From assembly GCA_017936685.1 (NCBI GenBank), contig JAGBFA010000007.1, positions 62,001-126,000 on the forward strand: a stretch of DNA of 64,000 nucleotides, written 5' to 3'. This DNA is from Alistipes sp. (GTDB taxonomy: Bacteria; Bacteroidota; Bacteroidia; Bacteroidales; Rikenellaceae). The number at the start of each line of letters is the position of its first letter. Positions within the stretch are counted from its first letter, which is position 1. The translations under genes were made by a program, and so were the position numbers. Below, piece after piece: positions 15,268 through 23,896 of the stretch. The notes under the pieces are model-generated. The model made no database searches. It had not been told where the DNA came from and saw nothing but the letters and a program-made list of their open reading frames with translations.

Positions 15268-15856
15268 AGAGCACCGGATTGAGCGAGGGATCGTTGTACA
15301 TCTTCATCTGCTTGTATGTCTTCATGCACTTGCGGCCGGCCTCGATATCCTCTATCAGCTCCTCGATTGCGGTCGACAGGTCGACCTGCTGCGAGAGCAG
15401 CGTATCGAGCTTCTTGCGGCAGGCCTCGGTGTGAGCCGCATCGACGTCCTTGCGGATCACCTCCTCGTGCATGTGGTAGATCTTCAATGCCAGAATCGAC
15501 AGACGGTCGATGGCCCACGCCGGAGTCTCGGTATTGATGCGGGCATCGGCCGCAGGTGTCACGTCTTTATACTTGTCGAGCAGATACGAATCGATATACT
15601 CCACCATGTCGGTGCGCACCTGGTTCGAGCGGTCTATGCGACGTTTGATCTTCAACGCCTCCACCGGATCGATCTGCGGATCGCGGATTATATCTTCCAG
15701 ATGCCACTGCACGGCGTCCACCCAGTTCTTCTCATATAGCAGAGCGTCGAGCGAACCGGCAGCGTAGGGATTCGAAATGGGCTGATCCACATTATCGTGT
15801 CTATGGTAATCCTCGATCGAACGATTGAAAATCCTGTTTGCGTTTTCTGTAAACAT
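15251..15856 (-). CDS. DUF4254 domain protein
   Basis: A 201-residue mostly helical protein beginning MFTENANRIFNRSIEDYHRH, which fits DUF4254. The family occurs next to GT9 genes in Bacteroidetes, as here. No catalytic motif is evident; a helper or substrate-linked role in lipopolysaccharide core assembly is an inference from the neighbourhood. It starts 39 bases from the divergent promoter region shared with the glucosaminidase gene. Confidence 0.8.
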   Translation of the reverse strand: MFTENANRIFNRSIEDYHRHDNVDQPISNPYAAGSLDALLYEKNWVDAVQWHLEDIIRDPQIDPVEALKIKRRIDRSNQVRTDMVEYIDSYLLDKYKDVTPAADARINTETPAWAIDRLSILALKIYHMHEEVIRKDVDAAHTEACRKKLDTLLSQQVDLSTAIEELIEDIEAGRKCMKTYKQMKMYNDPSLNPVLYGNKQ

Positions 15857-15894
15857 AGCAGTAGTTTTTATATTGTTATTTCATTATAAAAATG

Positions 15895-15902
15895 TACCTT
15901 TG
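15895..15902 (+). promoter_or_regulatory. TAnnTTTG promoter within a palindrome
   Basis: TACCTTTG for the downstream glucosaminidase gene. It is part of the palindrome ACCTTTGCAAAGG (15896-15908), so the minus strand carries TTCCTTTG in the mirrored position, facing the DUF4254 gene. Confidence 0.6.
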
Positions 15903-15937
15903 CAAAGGAAAGGCGATCTTAACTAAATACAAATATA

Positions 15938-17020
15938 ATGAATTTTATTAATAAATCAATACTGTCGGCCGCTTTTCTTACGCTGGCACTCGCAGCGGCG
16001 CACCAAAGTGCGGCGGCACAGGAGCGTCAGACCAAGCAGGAGTATATCGAGCGATACAAATCGATAGCCATCGCCCACATGGAGCACTACGGCATACCGG
16101 CCAGCATCATCATGGCACAGGGCATCTTGGAGTCCGACTGCGGCAACAGCCCGCTGGCGCGACGCTCCAACAACCACTTCGGCATCAAGTGCAAGAGCAA
16201 CTGGACGGGCGAACGCGTATTCCACGACGACGACGAGAAGGGCGAGTGCTTCCGCAAATACTCCTCTGTCGAGGAGTCGTATATCGACCACTCGGAGTTT
16301 CTCGACAAGCAGCCGCGCTACGACTCGCTGTTCGTCTACTCTTCGACCGACTACCGCAGCTGGGCGCGCGGACTCAAAGCCGCGGGCTATGCCACCGCAC
16401 CCGACTACGCCGAGCGTCTGATACGCATCATCGAGGACAACCGCCTCGATCTGCTCGATACGGAGAACGGCGAACGCCGCTACGCCGACTACATAGCCGG
16501 AGCGTTGGACTCTGTCGAGACCCGTCCGCTCGACTCGCCTCTGCCCCAGATAACACCCGAGGCCGAAGCCGCCGCATCGCGCACCGGACGCGATACGGAC
16601 GGTGAGGACGGCTGCATGACGGCGCACGACACCGCCTCGGTCAATCCCGACACGTTCCGCGTCACGATCAACTCGCACTGCGGTTACAACGTCTATATGG
16701 CCAATACGGCACACTATGTGGTAGCAAAGAGCGGCGATACGTACCGCTCGATCGGCCGTCTGTTCGACATCTCGGCAGCCACACTGCGCCGCTTCAACGA
16801 GGTGGATAAAACCGCCGAGCCGGCCGAGGGCGACATAATATACATCGACCGCAAACTCGCCCGCTGGAACGGCAGCACCACGCTGCACATCGTGCGCCGC
16901 GGAGAGACGCTCCGCTCGCTGTCGCAGTGGTACGGCATACGTCTTAGGTCGCTGGCCAAGATGAACAAGGTGCGAGCGACGGCCGAACTCATCGAGGGGC
17001 AGACAATAAGATTAAGATAA
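15938..17020 (+). CDS. Glucosaminidase-LysM peptidoglycan hydrolase
   Basis: A 360-residue secreted protein with a signal peptide (cleavage near AAAQE). The GH73-type N-acetylglucosaminidase domain is at about 35-175: SIIMAQGILESDCGNSPLAR carries the catalytic Glu, followed by NNHFGIKC and a YSSVEESYIDHSEFL segment. Two LysM modules follow (about 250-295 HYVVAKSGDTYRSIGRLFDI and 310-360 HIVRRGETLRSLSQWYGI). It would cleave or remodel peptidoglycan in the periplasm. The next gene follows after 18 bases. Confidence 0.92.
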   Translation: MNFINKSILSAAFLTLALAAAHQSAAAQERQTKQEYIERYKSIAIAHMEHYGIPASIIMAQGILESDCGNSPLARRSNNHFGIKCKSNWTGERVFHDDDEKGECFRKYSSVEESYIDHSEFLDKQPRYDSLFVYSSTDYRSWARGLKAAGYATAPDYAERLIRIIEDNRLDLLDTENGERRYADYIAGALDSVETRPLDSPLPQITPEAEAAASRTGRDTDGEDGCMTAHDTASVNPDTFRVTINSHCGYNVYMANTAHYVVAKSGDTYRSIGRLFDISAATLRRFNEVDKTAEPAEGDIIYIDRKLARWNGSTTLHIVRRGETLRSLSQWYGIRLRSLAKMNKVRATAELIEGQTIRLR

Positions 17021-17038
17021 CAACGACACAATAACGAC

Positions 17039-17719
17039 ATGGGCACACTACGGGCAAAAATCTTGGAGACGATAGTTCGCAAATCGACTCTCAAACAGAG
17101 CATATTCGACAACACGTTCTCGACATTCAACGAACTGAAAGACACACTCTTCGAGATGGCATCGGAGATGGACGACCAGCTCGACGGCAAACTCGACCGC
17201 CGCGTGAGGATAGAGTATCGCGACCGCGGCAAGTTCGAGGCGCAGTTGCAGGTGGCCAGCGACCTGCTGATATTCCAGATGCACACCGACATATTCGAGT
17301 TCGATGCCAACCACATAATATGGCAGAACCCATACGTGCAGCGCGATGCGGCCAACTCCTATTGCGGCGTGATCAACATCTTCAACTTCCTGTCGGACTC
17401 GCTGAAATACAACCGCAACGCCGACGAGGGTTACCTCATCGGACGCATATTCGTCAACCGAGAAAAGTGCTTCTGGGTCGAGGGCAAGCGTCAGACCATA
17501 GCCCGCCCGATGGCCTTCGGACAGCAGCATATCGACCGCGAATCGCTCATAGGCATCGTCGAGACGGCCGTCAACTACGCCATCAACTTCGACCTGCTCA
17601 CACCTCCCTACGAGGAGAACAAGCGCGTCACGGTCGACCAGTTCAACACCAAGCTCGACAACTCGAAGTTCGTCACCGGCAAACGCATAAGCTACGATTT
17701 CAGCACCGACGACATCTGA
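17039..17719 (+). CDS. Conserved protein of unknown function
   Basis: A soluble protein of 226 residues without signal peptide or transmembrane segment. Visible features are a helical N-terminus (KILETIVRKSTLKQSIFDNT), a mixed alpha/beta middle (RVRIEYRDRGKFEAQLQVAS, HTDIFEFDANHIIW) and a C-terminus rich in charged residues. I recognise it only as a type seen in Bacteroidetes. It follows the glucosaminidase gene closely and is probably cotranscribed. No function is proposed. Confidence 0.75.
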   Translation: MGTLRAKILETIVRKSTLKQSIFDNTFSTFNELKDTLFEMASEMDDQLDGKLDRRVRIEYRDRGKFEAQLQVASDLLIFQMHTDIFEFDANHIIWQNPYVQRDAANSYCGVINIFNFLSDSLKYNRNADEGYLIGRIFVNREKCFWVEGKRQTIARPMAFGQQHIDRESLIGIVETAVNYAINFDLLTPPYEENKRVTVDQFNTKLDNSKFVTGKRISYDFSTDDI

Positions 17720-17797
17720 TCGGACTGATTTAATGAATCTTATACGGGGCACGACAAAATTTTTCGTCGAAAATTTTGCAGATGCGGATATTATTCG

Positions 17798-17805
17798 TAA
17801 TTTTG
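17798..17805 (+). promoter_or_regulatory. TAnnTTTG promoter of the ars genes
   Basis: TAATTTTG, 22 bases before arsR. Confidence 0.65.
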
Positions 17806-17827
17806 CGAACAACGAACGATAAAAAGT

Positions 17828-18175
17828 ATGAGTGAAAAGACATATACCTCGCAACAGGAGCAGCTTGCGCGATTCGCCAAGGCTATGGGACACCCTGCAC
17901 GAATAGCCATTCTGCACTTCTTAGCCGAACAGCAGTGCTGTTTCTTCGGCGACATACACGAGGTGCTGCCCATAGCAAAGGCCACCGTGTCGCAACATCT
18001 CAAAGAGTTGAAGGAGGCGGGACTGATACAGGGAACCATCGAGCCGCCCAAGGTGCGTTACTGCATCAACCGCGATAACTGGGAGGCGGCGCGTCTGCTA
18101 TTCTCCGACTTCTACCGCAATCGGGACTCTCGAAAAGAGTGCTGTTGCGACTCCGGCAGCAACGCCGATCGATAA
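17828..18175 (+). CDS. arsR: ArsR-family metalloregulator
   Basis: A 115-residue winged-helix repressor: [20 protein letters not shown], then the recognition helix region [20 protein letters not shown]. Cys pairs lie in the first helix region (QQCC) and at the C-terminus (ECCCDS), which could bind As(III). It precedes arsF/arsG-type genes, so it likely represses this locus. A small palindrome TCGGTG-ATA-CACCGA (18217-18231) lies between arsR and the next gene and is a candidate operator or weak terminator. Confidence 0.88.
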   Translation: MSEKTYTSQQEQLARFAKAMGHPARIAILHFLAEQQCCFFGDIHEVLPIAKATVSQHLKELKEAGLIQGTIEPPKVRYCINRDNWEAARLLFSDFYRNRDSRKECCCDSGSNADR

Positions 18176-18312
18176 TCTCCGCCAAAAATAGTGCGACCGA
18201 CCTGCCGTCTATATCTTCGGTGATACACCGATATTTTCTTACGGCCAACCGGTTGTCGATCCGCCCGCAATGTTCGTAGTTCGACGAAATATAAACAATA
18301 AAAAACAAAACA

Positions 18313-18753
18313 ATGACACGAGGATTCTTATTGAGCAGCATGCTTTCTGCGTTACTTTTTGCCTGCATCGGCTGCGCGGCTAAAAGCGGCAATACGGCCG
18401 CCGGACAGGACGACAGGGATCGCGTGGAGGTGCTCTACCTCCACGGCAGGCAGCGTTGCGCCACCTGTCGGGCGATCGAGGAACATGCAGCCGAGACTGT
18501 CAAGACCCTTTTTGCCGATGAGCAGGCAAAAGGAACGGTCGTATTCCGTTCGGTGGACATATCCGATCCGCAGAACGAATACATAGCCGAAGAGTACCAG
18601 GCCGCATGGTCGTCGCTATTTGTCAATCGCTGGCGCAACGGCAGTCAGACGAGCGAGAACCTGACCGGATTTGCCTTTGCAAATGCCCTCACGGCACCCG
18701 ACAGGTTCCGCAGCACTCTGGCGGAAAAGATTGCAAACGCATTGAAGGAGTAG
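18313..18753 (+). CDS. arsF: ArsF-like thioredoxin-fold lipoprotein
   Basis: A 146-residue protein with a lipobox (LLFACIGC, Cys at about 19-21) and a thioredoxin-like fold; a C-x2-C pair lies in RQRCATCRAIEEH (about 53-56). It fits the family listed in databases as 'nitrophenyl compound nitroreductase subunit ArsF', found in Bacteroidetes arsenic loci. The neighbour ArsG-like gene starts five bases after its stop. A redox role towards aromatic arsenicals outside the inner membrane is family-based inference. Confidence 0.75.
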   Translation: MTRGFLLSSMLSALLFACIGCAAKSGNTAAGQDDRDRVEVLYLHGRQRCATCRAIEEHAAETVKTLFADEQAKGTVVFRSVDISDPQNEYIAEEYQAAWSSLFVNRWRNGSQTSENLTGFAFANALTAPDRFRSTLAEKIANALKE

Positions 18754-18757
18754 GCAT

Positions 18758-19465
18758 ATGGAGTGGTTGCAATCGTTATTGGAGAGCAGTTCGACACCCG
18801 TTCTGACGGCCTTTCTGCTCGGAGTGCTGACCGCCATATCGCCATGCCCGTTAGCCACCAACATCGCCGCGATAGGTTTTATCGGCCGCAACATCGACAG
18901 CCGGCGGCGCATATTCCTCAACGGTGTGTACTATGCGCTGGGGCGCGTGATCGCATACACTGCATTAGGCATCGTACTGATAATCATGCTGCGCGAAGGT
19001 TCCAGCCTGTTCGGTATCCAAAAGTTCATCGGCAAATACGGAGAGATGCTGCTTGCCCCCGCGCTGCTGCTAATCGGAGGATTCATGCTCGTCGGCGACC
19101 GTCTCAATCTGCCCAAATTCGGGTTCAAGGGCAGCGGCGAAGGATTGGCGCGACGCGGAGGATCGGAAGCCTTGCTGCTCGGAATGCTCTTCGCGATGGC
19201 CTTCTGTCCTACGAGCGGCGTGTTTTATTTCGGCATGTTGATTCCCATGTCGGCCACCGCCGCGGCCGGCTGGCTGCTGCCTGCTGTATTCGCCGCAGCC
19301 ACGGCATTGCCGGTATTGGCCGTAGCGTGGACGCTTGCATTCAGCGTCGAACGGATCGGGACATTTTACGGGAAAGTACAGGCCATGCAGAGATGGCTCA
19401 ACCGCATCGCCGGCTCTCTGTTCATCGCCGTCGGGATCTACTATTGCATCATTGTCTATCTATAA
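18758..19465 (+). CDS. arsG: ArsG-like CcdA/DsbD-type permease
   Basis: A 235-residue membrane protein of about six helices with the fold of CcdA/DsbD electron-transfer proteins: ISPCPLATNIAAIGFI with a Pro-Cys-Pro near residue 28 and FCPTSGVFYFGML near residue 150, the paired cysteines of that family. Family name in databases: 'aromatic aminobenzylarsenical efflux permease ArsG'. An alternative reading is a thiol-redox supply for the ArsF-like lipoprotein, which fits the fold and the adjacency equally well. Confidence 0.75.
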   Translation: MEWLQSLLESSSTPVLTAFLLGVLTAISPCPLATNIAAIGFIGRNIDSRRRIFLNGVYYALGRVIAYTALGIVLIIMLREGSSLFGIQKFIGKYGEMLLAPALLLIGGFMLVGDRLNLPKFGFKGSGEGLARRGGSEALLLGMLFAMAFCPTSGVFYFGMLIPMSATAAAGWLLPAVFAAATALPVLAVAWTLAFSVERIGTFYGKVQAMQRWLNRIAGSLFIAVGIYYCIIVYL

Positions 19466-19501
19466 ACCACTGTCTTATCATATCAACAAACACATCAAGT
19501 T

Positions 19502-19735
19502 ATGGAAATCAAGGTTTTGGGAGCAGGCTGCTCCAAGTGCAAGGCGACGTATACCGCTATCGACAAGGTCGTCAAAGAGAACGGACTCGAAGTCACACTC
19601 ACCAAGGTGGAGGATATCATGGAGCTGCTCGACTACAACATCATGACAACGCCGGCGGTCGTGGTCGACGGCACGGTGCGCATCAAGGGATATATCCCCT
19701 CGGAGAGTGAAATAAAGAGAATGTTGGGTATATGA
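19502..19735 (+). CDS. Small thioredoxin-like protein
   Basis: A 77-residue thioredoxin-fold protein with GAGCSKCKATYTAI (C-x2-C, residues 10-13) and the cis-Pro segment TTPAVVVDG. This short class accompanies ArsP or CcdA-like genes in many arsenic and redox loci. Cytoplasmic, no signal. It lies between the ArsG-like gene and the ArsP-like permease. Confidence 0.85.
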   Translation: MEIKVLGAGCSKCKATYTAIDKVVKENGLEVTLTKVEDIMELLDYNIMTTPAVVVDGTVRIKGYIPSESEIKRMLGI

Positions 19736-19748
19736 TCCGCCGCGAGCC

Positions 19749-21089
19749 ATGGAGACAAGAAAAGAGTTGAAAAGTCTGTTTTGGGTCGTGGCGGTATTCG
19801 CCGTCATGTTTTTCCTGCCTACGGACAGCGAGCGGTTCTGTACCGCCGTCGATGCCTCGCTCGATCTGGCCAAATGGTATGCACGCGAGCATGTCGTGCT
19901 GTGCCTGCTGCCCGCATTCTTCATTGCAGGGGCCATAGCCGTATTCGTCAGTCAGGGATCGGTCTTGAAATACTTCGGAGCCAACGCCAAGAGGTGGCTC
20001 TCCTACTCCGTCGCCGCCGTTTCGGGTGCCATTCTGGCCGTCTGCTCCTGCACGATCCTGCCGCTCTTTACGAGCATCTACAAACGCGGCGCAGGATTGG
20101 GGCCTGCCGTGGCGTTTCTCTACTCCGGTCCGGCCGTAAGCATACTGTCGATCATTCTCACAACACACATTCTCGGCATCGAATTAGGCATGGCGCGCAT
20201 GATCGGAGCGGTCTGCTTCTCGGTGATCATAGGCCTTGCCATGTCGTTTGTTTTCAGAAAAGAGGAGCAGGAGAAGATGGAGCGGCAGATGAACATCGCA
20301 CCGCCGCCCGAGACACGCCCGATGCGGCAGACGGCGTTGCTCGTTTTCACATTGGCGGCCATACTCGTCTTCGCCAACTGGGGTGCACCCGATGCGGCCG
20401 ACACTGGTCTCTGGCAGTTCATCTTCACCTACAAATGGCTCTTCACGGCCGGATTCGGGCTGTTGCTTTGCCGGTCGCTCGTTCGGGTGCTGAAACTGAG
20501 ACCTGCATGGGTCGCCGCGGCCGCAACCGCAACGCTGCTCAGTACATGGCTGTCAGCAGAGTTCATCGCCGAAAAGAGACTCATGCCGCTCATACCGATG
20601 ATCGTGGGCATCACCGCCCTCTCTGTCATGCTGCTCTTCGACAAACGCGATCCCGAAAACCGCGAATGGGCATTGTCGTCGTGGGGATTCGCCAAACAGA
20701 TCATGCCCCTGCTGGCCATAGGAGTCTTAACGGCGGGATTCCTGCTCGGCTCGACGCACGACGCAGAGAGTGTAGCCGGCATCGTTCCCGAGGGCTGGGT
20801 GGAGCGGGCGGTCGGAGGCAACTCGCTCCTGTCTAACTTCTTAGCCTCGTTCACCGGTGCCTTCATGTACTTCGCCACGCTGACCGAGGTGCCGATCGTG
20901 CAGGGTTTGTCGGACTTGGGCATGGGACAAGGCCCCGCATTGGCTCTGCTGCTGGCAGGTCCCTCGCTCTCGCTGCCCAACATGTTAGTGATCCGCAGCG
21001 TGATGGGGACGAAAAAGACCGTCGTCTACGTCGTGCTGGTCATCTTGCTGGCCACAATGGCCGGATATGTCTACGGAAACATGTTTTAA
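19749..21089 (+). CDS. arsP: ArsP-like permease
   Basis: A 446-residue membrane protein of the UPF0718/ArsP permease family with about ten helices. The motif AVCSCTILPLFTSIYKRGAG (around 97-116) contains the Cys pair expected for ArsP, and the second half has GAFMYFATLTEVPIVQGL with a matching pattern. ArsP exports trivalent organoarsenicals. The locus lacks arsA, arsB and an arsenate reductase, so it seems tuned to organic arsenicals; that is inference. Confidence 0.85.
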   Translation: METRKELKSLFWVVAVFAVMFFLPTDSERFCTAVDASLDLAKWYAREHVVLCLLPAFFIAGAIAVFVSQGSVLKYFGANAKRWLSYSVAAVSGAILAVCSCTILPLFTSIYKRGAGLGPAVAFLYSGPAVSILSIILTTHILGIELGMARMIGAVCFSVIIGLAMSFVFRKEEQEKMERQMNIAPPPETRPMRQTALLVFTLAAILVFANWGAPDAADTGLWQFIFTYKWLFTAGFGLLLCRSLVRVLKLRPAWVAAAATATLLSTWLSAEFIAEKRLMPLIPMIVGITALSVMLLFDKRDPENREWALSSWGFAKQIMPLLAIGVLTAGFLLGSTHDAESVAGIVPEGWVERAVGGNSLLSNFLASFTGAFMYFATLTEVPIVQGLSDLGMGQGPALALLLAGPSLSLPNMLVIRSVMGTKKTVVYVVLVILLATMAGYVYGNMF

Positions 21090-21168
21090 TTACGGCACAA
21101 TCGCGGCATATCGAATCTAAGATCGAGAACAAAAGAGCTGCAAATTTGCTTTTACGACTGCTTATTCA

Positions 21169-21176
21169 TATCTTTG
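21169..21176 (+). promoter_or_regulatory. TAnnTTTG promoter of tRNA-Arg
   Basis: TATCTTTG, ten bases before the tRNA. Confidence 0.75.
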
Positions 21177-21186
21177 TACCGCAGAC

Positions 21187-21258
21187 GGCTCCTTAGTTCA
21201 AGGGATAGAATGGAGGTTTCCTAAACCTTAGATTCGAGTTCGAGTCTCGGAGGAGCTA
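21187..21258 (+). tRNA. tRNA-Arg (anticodon CCT)
   Basis: Cloverleaf with acceptor GGCTCCT/AGGAGCT (G-T at the first pair), anticodon stem GAGGT/ACCTT, loop TTCCTAA and T-loop TTCGAGTC. CCA is not encoded. Confidence 0.92.
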
Positions 21259-21267
21259 CTACGAAAA

Positions 21268-21299
21268 GACCGGCAGTCCGCCTTATCGGACTGCCGGTC
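21268..21299 (+). terminator. Terminator of tRNA-Arg
   Basis: A 13-base-pair perfect stem (GACCGGCAGTCCG with its complement) and a six-base loop, followed by ATCTTT. Confidence 0.85.
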
Positions 21300-21353
21300 A
21301 TCTTTGAATCCGTCCTACTTTCCGGTGAAAGGGAAAGGAAATTGGCAAAGAGA

Positions 21354-21390
21354 GATTCTCACGTCGGACGTGCCGTCCTCCTCAGAATGA
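21354..21390 (-). repeat. Covarying hairpin repeat, GGACG inner stem
   Basis: Outer stem ATTCT/AGAAT; inner stem GGACG/CGTCC instead of the GCG... stems of other copies. Constant segments GAGG and GACGTGAG are kept. Confidence 0.8.
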
Positions 21391-21394
21391 TGAG

Positions 21395-21600
21395 CAAACG
21401 TCGACCACGGAGCTACGGCTTGTGCCGTTATACAATTCTGACCCCACCCCAACCCCTCCCTCGGGAGGGAAAACCAATGTCGACCACAGAGCTACGGCTT
21501 ACGCCGTTATACAATTCTGACCCCACCCCATACCCCTCCCTCGGGAGGGGCTTTTGTCGCGCGATCTATCGCGCTCCATGTGGGGCGCGGCAAGCTCAAT
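21395..21600 (+). repeat. Composite small-hairpin array (type C)
   Basis: Two copies of a unit with CTACGGCTTACGCCGTTA followed by AATTCTGACCCCACCCC, then CCCCTCCCTCGGGAGGGG hairpins and an inverted CGCGCGATCTATCGCGC unit. The same modules recur at 46215-46465, 48810-49020 and 60715-61138. Confidence 0.75.
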
Positions 21601-21635
21601 TACGCGTCCCGAGATAGGACGTTGGCAGGTTGTCT

Positions 21636-21731
21636 GTCATTCTGAGCGAAGTGTAACGTAGCGAAGAATCTGTGGAAGACAAAACTTGTGTTTCTGTCAC
21701 TCCGAGGAGCCAAAGGCGACGTGGGAGTCTC
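21636..21731 (+). repeat. Two covarying hairpin repeats
   Basis: 21636-21672 (outer stem ATTCT/AGAAT, long inner loop) and 21695-21731 (outer stem ACTCC/GGAGT, inner stem GCC/GGC). With the type C array these fill 21300-21762; no gene is seen there. Confidence 0.8.
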
Positions 21732-21762
21732 GCCTCCTCCGCCGGATTTTAAGACAATGCCC

Positions 21763-22335
21763 TTATTTATTATTGTAAGCAGCAAACCATCTTAAAGCAT
21801 AGAAGAGTATGCCGCAACCTATAATCACATAAACCGGCTTCGACAGGCCTACCAATACGGGAATAAACACACATACCCCTATGAAGAGAGCTGCGACAAC
21901 GGCCGAAACGATCATGTCGAGTAGCGAAGTCTTCTCGAAATCGAAAAACACAGACCGTATCTTGCGACTCATAAATAACATAACCGCCAACAAATACAAT
22001 ACGCCCTCTGCAACCCAACGCACATGCAGTTCGCCGCCATCGTCCAACTCCACTCCAAGCCGACGAAAAACAAAATATCCGACAACCGTCTGAGCGAACA
22101 TAAAGAGTGTGTATCCGCAGCACAGCACCCACCCCAGCGTCTTTTTTCTGCCATACATGACGAGTCCGACAACAGGCGCAGCAACCGATCCCAACACGGG
22201 GAAAAGCAATAACAGTCCATACGACTCCTCAGAGACCTCGTCCAAACGCATTATTTCAAATACAGAAGCAATCGCATAGGCCGACATTATGCACATTACG
22301 ATTATTCCTAATCGATACAAGAATGGTGTTTTCAT
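21763..22335 (-). CDS. Hypothetical membrane protein, five to six helices
   Basis: A 190-residue hydrophobic protein (segments near 8-26, 40-60, 68-90, 108-122, 138-160, 165-182). I recognise no family. Its base composition is less GC-rich than neighbouring genes by eye, with more AT-ending codons, and it lies between a repeat array and the acyltransferase gene. It could be a recent acquisition; that is a weak inference. Confidence 0.6.
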   Translation of the reverse strand: MKTPFLYRLGIIVMCIMSAYAIASVFEIMRLDEVSEESYGLLLLFPVLGSVAAPVVGLVMYGRKKTLGWVLCCGYTLFMFAQTVVGYFVFRRLGVELDDGGELHVRWVAEGVLYLLAVMLFMSRKIRSVFFDFEKTSLLDMIVSAVVAALFIGVCVFIPVLVGLSKPVYVIIGCGILFYALRWFAAYNNK

Positions 22336-22433
22336 AACTGCCAGATAGTTTAAGTTATTCTATGTCTCGCATAAGAGATTTACCGCATTGCACCTCCGCA
22401 AGATTATGCATCAAAGACCGACAGCGCAATCAC

Positions 22434-23810
22434 CTACTCGCACTGCCCGACCGACTGCAACATCTGGTCGAGATGCGTGAATATACGGCGGCGCAGGGCG
22501 GCCAGATGGCGCACCTTGCGGCGGTTGCGCGTCGAGATGAAGCGGTAGCAGCCGATGAACTTCACCACCCACGAGATGTAGTTCCACGAATAGATAAACA
22601 TCAGCGGGAAGGCGAGGAAATAGATCAAGGCGTATGCCCAGCCGGCATAAATCCACAACAGAACCGTGGGCAGCAGGCAGCACAGCGGATATGTGATCAG
22701 CACCGTGGCTGCCAGATTGATCGAGCTGTAAAACATCTTGTCGCGGATCATGCGCTTGATCATCAGCCGCGGCACGAGATACATCAGAAACGTGGGTATG
22801 ATCGAGGCCACGAACAGAGGCAGGCCGACAAGAAGCCCCACAAGGCGCAGCGTCTGGCTCATCAGCGTCGGCGTGTTGTCGAAGAGCCAGTCGCGTATGT
22901 GCAGCTCGCCTATGCCGGCCACAAGACGGCGCGTCAGGCGGAACAGGTGCTTCGCCTGCTCGGGCGAACGACGCTTGGCCTGCTCGATGCGCTCGACAAG
23001 CTCCTTATCGGAAAGCAGCCTCTCGGGCAGATTGTCGGGCGAGAGACCCTTGCGGCGCGCATACTCCTCGCCGAAACCGCTCTGACGCAGATAGTCGAGC
23101 GACTCGTAGTTGTCCAGATCCTCGATATTGAGCATCAGCGACTCGATCTCGCGCCGCACGAAGGCGTTGACCTTGCGCGCCGCCTCGTGGGCATTGCGCT
23201 TGTAGTCGTCGTAGAAGGGGCGGATCGAGATGGGGCGGCCGAACTTGATGAGCATCTGGCCGCGGGCGCGGAAATATGTCGAATAGTGGTTGCACGTGGG
23301 CATCACATATATGTCGCGGTCGAAGCCCGAGGCCTCGGCCGCCGCAAAGGCCATTTTCAGATAGGCGTTGGAGAATGTGCCGAGCCAGCGTTTGTCCTGA
23401 TGGCCGCACTCGGGATAGAGTATCACCGTCTCGCCGTGCAGCAGAGCCTCGTTCACGTCGTTCATCGTCTCCGCATTCTTGCCCACGGCCGAACGCCCCT
23501 CGTAGGCCATGCGATATGCGGGCAGCAGGCCCAGACCGCGCAGCAGACGGTTGGCCACAGGATTGCGGAAGACGTTGGCGCGAGCCAGGAAGTGAGGTTT
23601 GCGATCGTCCAGTGCCAGTGCCAGACCTATGGGGTCGTTCAGGCAGTTCTGGTGGTTCGACACCAGCACCACCGGCGTACCGTCCTCGGGCATGTTCTCC
23701 AAACCGATGGTATGCACCTTGCGGAAGTAGAGACGCGAATTGATGAAGTCGACATAGAAGTGGAACATACGATGCAGCACTCCCATTTTGCGCGGTTTCA
23801 ACGCTTTCAT
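22434..23810 (-). CDS. PlsC-like glycerolipid acyltransferase
   Basis: A 458-residue protein. The acyltransferase domain is N-terminal (about 35-260): VVLVSNHQNCLNDPIGLA holds the catalytic His and Asp (H-x5-D spacing), then VAYEG/AYRMAYEGRS, GETVILYPECGHQ and VMPTCNHYS. The C-terminal third has several membrane segments (about 325-430). It is of the larger glycerol-acyltransferase type found in Bacteroidetes and would act in membrane lipid synthesis at the inner membrane. A TAACTTTG box lies 29 bases upstream. Confidence 0.85.
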   Translation of the reverse strand: MKALKPRKMGVLHRMFHFYVDFINSRLYFRKVHTIGLENMPEDGTPVVLVSNHQNCLNDPIGLALALDDRKPHFLARANVFRNPVANRLLRGLGLLPAYRMAYEGRSAVGKNAETMNDVNEALLHGETVILYPECGHQDKRWLGTFSNAYLKMAFAAAEASGFDRDIYVMPTCNHYSTYFRARGQMLIKFGRPISIRPFYDDYKRNAHEAARKVNAFVRREIESLMLNIEDLDNYESLDYLRQSGFGEEYARRKGLSPDNLPERLLSDKELVERIEQAKRRSPEQAKHLFRLTRRLVAGIGELHIRDWLFDNTPTLMSQTLRLVGLLVGLPLFVASIIPTFLMYLVPRLMIKRMIRDKMFYSSINLAATVLITYPLCCLLPTVLLWIYAGWAYALIYFLAFPLMFIYSWNYISWVVKFIGCYRFISTRNRRKVRHLAALRRRIFTHLDQMLQSVGQCE

Positions 23811-23838
23811 AGGCTTCGAGTTTTCGGGTTATGCATCA

Positions 23839-23846
23839 CAAAGTTA
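23839..23846 (-). promoter_or_regulatory. TAnnTTTG promoter of the acyltransferase gene
   Basis: TAACTTTG on the minus strand, 29 bases before the start. Confidence 0.6.
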
Positions 23847-23866
23847 CATATTATTGTCAATTTTCG

Positions 23867-23874
23867 TATCTTTG
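23867..23874 (+). promoter_or_regulatory. TAnnTTTG promoter of the flavin reductase gene
   Basis: TATCTTTG, 23 bases before the start; back to back with the acyltransferase promoter. Confidence 0.7.
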
Positions 23875-23896
23875 CACATAAAAAATATTCGTTGCT

